Part shown: positions 58,461-64,000 of the stretch, piece after piece
Position numbering within the stretch: position 1 is the first letter of the stretch
Layout: every line of letters begins with the position of its first letter
Assembly: GCA_016584495.1 (NCBI GenBank)
Contig: WAID01000013.1
Span: 1,488,001-1,552,000, forward strand
From: Celoporthe dispersa
Lineage: Eukaryota; Ascomycota; Sordariomycetes; Diaporthales; Cryphonectriaceae
Length of the DNA: 64,000 nt
Direction of reading: 5' to 3'
Notes under the pieces: generated by a model
Databases searched by the model: none
Seen by the model: only the letters and a program-made list of their open reading frames with translations
What the model was told of the DNA's origin: nothing
Program-made: the position numbers and the translations under genes

Positions 58461-59744
58461 CCAGGTCAAAAGGTTATGGTCGCTAATCAAAGAGTCTCTC
58501 CCAGGGTGTGGTCCTTGTTGCTCTCGGTATTGCCGCGCCGTATGTCTCGGCCAACTATAACTGGCGATACCTCTATTATGCCACTTCGGGTGCGGGCATC
58601 GTGGCCTGGCTTTTACTCATCGCCCTGCTGCCAGAGACGCGTTGGACGAGGTCCAAGGAGATGCTCGGTAGGAAAGGACCAGGCAAGAGATGCTATGGGC
58701 CCTGCTAACTTGTTTTGCAATCTCACAGCTGGTCGGCCCGAGGAGGATCTCTTGCCCGGCGAGAAGCGCCCCAGGCTCGACTACGCCAAGCACGGCCCCC
58801 GAGACCTGTGGACGGACATTGGCATCTTCAACGCCGGCTTCGAGTGGAAGAACGCGGCCGTGTCGATGCTGGATACCCTGCGGACAACGCTGTTCCCTGC
58901 CGTGGTGTGGTCCGTCCTGGCCAACGCCATCTTCCTGATCGTCAACCAGGCCGCGCAGCAGCTGGGCTCGTTTGTGCTGCTGGCGCAAGGGTAGGTCGGC
59001 TCACTGCCAGGTCGTCTTTAAAACAAGCAGTACTGACATGGATTCAGATGGGAATTCCAATGGACCGGCCTGTCCATCATTCCATTCGTGCTGGCCACGG
59101 TTGTCGTCTTGTACGTCAAGCCACTCTCCCTCACACACACACACACACACTCTCTCTCTCTCTCAACAACACTACTATATACCCAATAAAATCACTAACA
59201 CTTGCCCAAACCCAGCTTTCTCTCCGGCCCCGTCGCCGACAAAGTAGTCACCACCATAGCCAGACGCCGCAGCGGCATCCGAGAGGCCGAGTTCGGCCTG
59301 GCCAACATGCTCATCCCCTTCGTCGCCGGCATCTCCGGCTGCTTCATCTTCGGCTACGCAGGCCAGTCGACCGGCGTGCACTGGATCTTCCTGCTGCTGG
59401 GCATGTTTCTCATCGTCTTCGGCTTCCTGTGCATCATGATCACCATCAACGTCTTTGTCGTCGAGTCGTACCCCCAGTGGGCCGGGCCTGTGCTGGTCAA
59501 CGTGTCCAGCCTGCGCATCGTGATTGCGTTTTTCCTGGCGAGCCTGGCGACGACCTGGGTTGCGGAGGAGGGCCTGCTGCCGACCTTTGTGATCTATGCC
59601 GAGGTCATGATTGTCCTTGTGCTGTTCCTGCCTGCTCTCTGGGTGTTTGGGAAGCAGATCCGGGTGTGGACAGCTGGCCGGGTCAGGACGGCCGAGGTAC
59701 AGGAGAAGACGGGGTATGATACCGAGTCCCGGTGGTCTGAGTGA
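57304..59744 (+). CDS. Major facilitator superfamily transporter
   Basis: Eight exons join in frame: 57304-57519, 57635-57656 (22 nt), 57726-57782, 57887-58368, 58505-58667, 58729-58990, 59048-59110 and 59216-59744. The product is about 598 residues with a long cytoplasmic N-terminus (rich in Glu, Arg, Lys) and about 11 to 12 helices. MFS features are visible: PLSIAVGRRPVLLL between helices 2 and 3, and RAVMGLGAGAVEALIPLIVQDMVF further on. The substrate cannot be told. The gene carries several small exons and two microsatellite-bearing introns. The start is the first ATG at 57304; no frame breaks are needed. Confidence 0.85.
58424..58460 (+). repeat. TG/GA compound microsatellite in MFS intron 4
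   Basis: About nine TG units followed by nine GA units inside the intron 58369-58504. Confidence 0.9.
59132..59164 (+). repeat. CA/CT compound microsatellite in MFS intron 7
   Basis: About ten CA units followed by seven CT units inside the intron 59111-59215. A similar CA/CT block occurs at 49848-49904. Confidence 0.9.
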
Positions 59745-60291
59745 GCCCAGGAAACGGTGTTACATGTTCCAAGGTGCTTAGGGCGCAATGAGGAGGGGCA
59801 CGACTCTAATGATGCAAGTCCATCACATGTTATGAGAATGTGTGATGGTGGTAAACATATATAGTCGGGCGGGGGCTGAACTGCATTTCCTCGCAGGGTG
59901 CATGCCACCACACGGCTGTAATGTCTCCAAAGTCAGTTTTATGAGACTACATACGGACAAGATAGAGCCAGGATGACCCAGCAGTAAACTATATCATAAC
60001 GTAAGATCAGCCGAGTGTCTAAGCTCCTGCAGGATCTGGCTATGATGTCTGGACGTTTGCCCTCCGTCGATGGAGGCACTGTTAGGTGGGGGAGCAGATC
60101 ACTGTAGAAGCAGTACCCCGCATATCTGTGTCTGTTGGTCCCCTCTTCCAAGCACATTGCATCCTTCAGCTCACCTCCTCTTGTGGCAATCAGCCACATT
60201 CACCATCAAGGCAGTGCTTGCTCAGGCCACAACCGTCAAAGGACCGAAAGACACCGTACAGTTTTGAACATTCACCTAATACCACCTCGAA
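59745..60291. other. Intergenic
   Basis: About 0.55 kb between two plus-strand genes. Nothing recognised. Confidence 0.6.
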
Positions 60292-61728
60292 ATGGCGAGC
60301 ATTGGAGTCGTGCTGGCCGGCCTGGCCGGCCTGACAGCGTACCTGTACGGACCAGCCACGCATGGCGCCCTCACCAAGTTCGGCGTCTTCAGGCCGCTGG
60401 CCTCGAGCCCGCTGTCGCACCCAGAAGACCTCGTCCGGATCCAGGACACGACGCACTGCGAGGACATACACTACTATGCGCCGGCCAACACGCTCTTCAC
60501 CGCCTGTGAGGACGTGAGTGCCACGCGGTTCAAGTGGTTCCCGGGCCTGGCCTTCCTCGACGGTGCTAGCGCTGCCTGGAACGCGAGGGGCTCGATCCAC
60601 ACCATCGATCCGGAGGTGAGTAGCTGCTCTGGTGAGAGCGGTGCAAGAACATGAAGAAGAAGAAAAAATCCCTGATCAGACGTCGAACCGCCAGCTGACC
60701 ACAAAGGGCGCCAGACCAAAGAATCTAGACGGCTTGTGTTTGAGAACTTCGACGGGCCCTTCATCAGCCACGGCATCGATGTGATCCCTGGTGATGACTC
60801 CAGCAGCTCCTCCGGGGCCCCATCCGTCTACATCTTCGCCGTCAACCACGTCCCCAACGAAGCCGTCTTCCCCAGGGACGAAGGGAGCAGCAGCAGCGGC
60901 AATGCCCAAGCAGCACCGGCACCAGGCGACACGCCTCCCAAGGCCGCGTCCAGGGTCGAGGTCTTCCACCACGTGCTCGGGTCCGACACCGCCCGACACG
61001 TGCACACCATCGCCCACCCGCTGATCAGGACGCCCAACGACATCTACGGCGTGAGCAAGGACGAGATCTTTGTCACCAACGACCACCACTACCGCGAGGG
61101 CCTCCTGCGCAGCGTCGAAGACCTGTGGCCCGGCGCGGCCTGGTCGGACATCATCCACGCGACCGTCGTCGGCGGCAGCAGCAGCAGCAGCGACGGATCT
61201 CCGGCGGTCGAGGCCAGGGTGGCGGTGGACAGGCTGCACAACCCCAACGGCCTGGGCCACGGCAGGACGAGCGACGAGATCCTGGTCGGGAGCGCCGTGG
61301 GCGGGAACATGTGGCTCGGGTCGCTGAGCGAGAGGCCACAGGCGATCGTGATCAGGGGGAACGTGGACCTCGACTCGACCATCGACAACCCGAGCTGGTT
61401 CGCGGACACGTATGCGGACGAGGCGGCCGGGGACGCGAGCGGCTTCGTGCTGGCGGGGCTCTCCAAGGCCTTCTACCTGTTGCGCACGGGTCAGGACCCG
61501 CTCGGCCGGGAGGGTGCCGTTGTCTGGCACGTGAGGCCCAGCCAGGACGAGCCGGCCAGGTGGGAGAGGAAGCTGCTGTGGCAGGATGACGGGCGTGTTC
61601 TCCGGAACGCAGCCACGGCGGTGCTGGTCGGGATCGACCCGAAGAAGGAGGAGGGGCGGAAGAGGGCATGGCTGTTTGTGACGGGCTTCTCGTCCGACAA
61701 TGTGGTGGCTGTCAAGGTGGACCTCTGA
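60292..61728 (+). CDS. Paraoxonase/SMP-30-like lactonase or esterase
   Basis: Exons 60292-60631 and 60680-61728 give about 462 residues. The 48-nt intron starts at the second of two GTGAG donors (60632); the first donor (60615) would break the frame at SRRLVFENFD. The N-terminus is a hydrophobic anchor (MASIGVVLAGLAGLTAYLYG). The body has paraoxonase/six-bladed-propeller features: HPEDLVRIQDTTHCEDIHYY, FISHGIDVIPG, YIFAVNH, RTPNDIYGVS and VTNDHHY, the last with candidate calcium and His ligands. Relatives hydrolyse lactones and aryl esters. Substrate and location (membrane-attached, luminal face) are inferred. Confidence 0.78.
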
Positions 61729-61937
61729 TGGGGGGGAGGCTGCTGCTCATATTCTCCTGCCGCTGCTTCCTATCTATCTTACAACCCAACACTACCCGGG
61801 ATGCCGTGAACCGTTTTCCTACGCCCTGTCCTCGATGCATTTATTATACATAACTAGTGAATACAATGGAAGGGGGGCCCCCGAGGACACCCCCACACGC
61901 TGGATATCCGACCGTCCTCCTCCGCGCGCGAAGGGGC

Positions 61938-62711
61938 CTAGACCCGAAAGGTAAAACCCCTCGACTGCTGGTACACGGGCTCAGGCTCGGTCACCTGGCT
62001 GTACACCGACATGTGCTCCTCCTCCTCCTTGCCCATGTCTCGGCGCTGGGCAGCACCACCACCACCACCGTAGAGGAGCCTGTTCTGGGCCTGGTCCTTG
62101 AGCGCATCCCTCCTGCGGCCGACCCAGGTCTTGACGGCGCCGTAGACACCCGAGACGAGCCAGAACAGGGCGTTGACGAGGTCCAGCCAGGCGGCGGCCT
62201 TCTCGACGCCGGTGCTGCTGCCCTTGTAGGGGTCGTCGCTGCTGCGGTTGTGGAAGATGCCCATGAAGATGCCGAAGACGATGATCCACAGCAGGAAGAC
62301 GGACAGGTCCCAGGCGAACATGTGGTGCGTCTTGCAGCGCCGCGAGACCAGGCCAAAGGGCGCGGTGAAGGCCAGGACCAGGGCGGAGAGGCAGGCCAGC
62401 ACGGCGACGATCATGCCGAACCACCAGGCAGAGGAGGCATCGGCGGCGTGCTTCTGGCCGTCACCGACGCGCACGCCGTAGATGCCCACGATGATGAGGC
62501 CGAACAGGAACTGCAGGCCGCGCACGACGAGGCGGGGGATGTTCTCCCAGGCGCGCAGGGGTGCGGTGACGGCCTTGGTGCCGACGTCGTAGCCCAGGTC
62601 GGTGGCGTCTTTGGCGTGGGCCCTGTAGTCGGTACCGTTCTTCTCGTAGGCGGAGTGGATCTCCTTGCGGTGCTTGAAGAGGAGCTTGGCGACATTGGCG
62701 AGGCTGGACAT
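61938..62711 (-). CDS. MARVEL-type four-helix membrane protein
   Basis: A single exon encodes 257 residues. After a basic N-terminal stretch (KLLFKHRKEIHSAYEKN) four hydrophobic helices follow (FLFGLIIVGIYGVRVG, WWFGMIVAVLACLSALVLAF, FLLWIIVFGIFMGIF, LDLVNALFWLVSGVYGAV), with the topology of MARVEL proteins. The cytoplasmic tail is charged and ends YQQSRGFTFRV. Fungal relatives sit in plasma-membrane domains such as eisosome or MCC areas, but the role is not known here. No break or intron is seen. Confidence 0.8.
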   Translation of the reverse strand: MSSLANVAKLLFKHRKEIHSAYEKNGTDYRAHAKDATDLGYDVGTKAVTAPLRAWENIPRLVVRGLQFLFGLIIVGIYGVRVGDGQKHAADASSAWWFGMIVAVLACLSALVLAFTAPFGLVSRRCKTHHMFAWDLSVFLLWIIVFGIFMGIFHNRSSDDPYKGSSTGVEKAAAWLDLVNALFWLVSGVYGAVKTWVGRRRDALKDQAQNRLLYGGGGGAAQRRDMGKEEEEHMSVYSQVTEPEPVYQQSRGFTFRV

Positions 62712-64000
62712 GATGGCGGCCTGACTTGTTGGTAGCTGGACGACGGTCCTTGCCTTGTTCTTGTTGTTGTTGTGTGTGTGTGTTTTTTACGTGTTGCTGA
62801 TGGATGATTTTATTTTTGATTTCTTTTTGTTGTGGATGCTGTACCTGCCAGCTGGATCTTGTGAAGGAGAGAGATTGCAAACAAGTAGATCTGTATGTAA
62901 AGGTAATAAGAACTCGAGATCTAGCGAGAAGTGACTGGCTGGCTGTACGAAAAAAGTATAAATAAATATAAATATAAAAACAAGCAAAAGAGGACAATAA
63001 CAGCCAGATAGGTGAATCTATGGCTCGACAGAATGCTATCAAGAAGGAGGCGAACAAGGCCAGCGGGTGAGAGAGAAAGAAGAACAAAGAGAAGAGAATA
63101 TATAAAAGGTTCCAGGTCTTGATGGGAGAATGAAGACCCAAACACAACAAACCTTTTGTCTTGACCCCAGGCTCGACAGCCAGCGCCTTCTTATCAGCTC
63201 CTTGGACCTCGTGTCCCTCCCTCACAAGAGAGACAATGGCCATGGAGGAGACAGCAAGGTCGCCTGGTGAAACACACAAAGCACGCCCGTCCCGAACCGG
63301 GTGCACAAGACGGTTGGCCATCGTCAGTCGTGGAGGACAAAGCATGTTTCTGAGGTTGGGCGCCTGAGAACCACAAGGACAGGGCCGGGGCTACAGGTAG
63401 GGCCGACATGATTGGCTGCTGGCGGGCGACAGTGTTTCGTCGAGGGGTCCATGGGAGCGCCGCCTGGAATGACTGGACCACGATACAGCAGAACCCCGGC
63501 CGAGAACACGCGCTGGGCTCTCCCCTCCCGCCCTCCCCACCATTCAACCTCGTGAGCCCTGCGGCGCACAATAGCCAGGCCTGAGCCGCCCGCCGCCCGC
63601 CCCTCTTCCAAAAAAAAGAAAATAAATAAATAAATACAATAAAAAATAAAAAATAAATACGAGCAGCAAACCCCGGCAAGGCAGGGGGGATGCGTGAGGG
63701 CTTGAGAAGGGAATTCACTCCCGCTCATGAGCCTTTTGCCAGCTCACAAACCAACAGCAGTAACAAGGACAACACACGCATTCCTCCCCGGGCGGGATTG
63801 AGACGAACAGGAAAACCTGTACTCCGTAGCCGAATCCCAATGCAAATAAGCGCAAATCGCTTAAATATGGACTGCGAGGGCGTGCTGTTGCACCTGGAAG
63901 AGTTTAGCTCTCTGGCTCTTGGGGGCCGGCGGCGGACATGCCTTCAGTTGATTCGCTCCTCCGAGTCTCAGGATCTCATCAGTCCAGCGGACTTTATGCC
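62712..64000. other. Intergenic to window end
   Basis: About 1.3 kb upstream of the MARVEL-type gene. It has AT-rich tracts (62940-62980 and 63606-63656) and no recognised coding frame. Confidence 0.5.

Noticed and set aside
60676..61530. 284-residue minus-strand frame
   Set aside because: Antisense shadow of the paraoxonase-like gene.

Overview
The window is nuclear DNA of a filamentous ascomycete, most likely a Sordariomycete-type mould. Genes carry short GT-AG introns (about 48-120 nt) with TACTAAC or CTAAC branch motifs, intergenic DNA is rich in microsatellites, and the set includes a class II hydrophobin, a secretory lipase of the fungal LIP family, a HAM1-like protein and many multi-exon housekeeping genes. 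No rRNA, tRNA, CRISPR array or intact transposon was recognised.

Layout. 0-11.5 kb: a 5'-truncated GH106-like secreted glycosidase (+), a secretory lipase (-), a HAM1-like BPI-type lipid-binding protein (-), an Mpv17/PMP22 membrane protein (+) and a class II hydrophobin (-, three exons, rebuilt by hand). 11.5-18.2 kb: about 6.8 kb without a convincing gene, including an AT-rich stretch near 16.8-17.7 kb. 18.2-36 kb: an ArsB/NhaD-type ion transporter (-), two fungal membrane proteins (+), a small conserved protein (-), an uncharacterised interrupted gene (-), a secreted Ser/Thr/Pro-rich protein (+), a zinc alcohol dehydrogenase (+) and an AMT/MEP ammonium transporter (-). 38-54 kb: a metallo-beta-lactamase-fold protein (+), a BTB-type protein (+), a TMEM135-like peroxisomal membrane protein (+), a C2H2-like zinc-finger protein (+) and the mitochondrial outer-membrane assembly factor SAM50 (-). 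54-64 kb: the ER ubiquitin-conjugating enzyme UBC6 (+), an MFS transporter (+), a paraoxonase/SMP-30-like enzyme (+) and a MARVEL-type membrane protein (-).

There is no obvious biosynthetic cluster or operon-like system. The genes are ordinary, mostly unrelated fungal genes: secreted wall or nutrient functions at the left, transporters in the middle, organelle and ER quality-control genes at the right.

The most striking property is that at least seven conserved genes between about 18 and 53.5 kb are interrupted by one- or two-base frame breaks, mostly in short homopolymers and mostly one base too many, while flanking genes are intact. One of them is SAM50, normally an essential single-copy gene, with about five breaks. 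I read this as residual indel errors in the assembly, so coordinates of those genes span the breaks and their reading frames must be followed across them.
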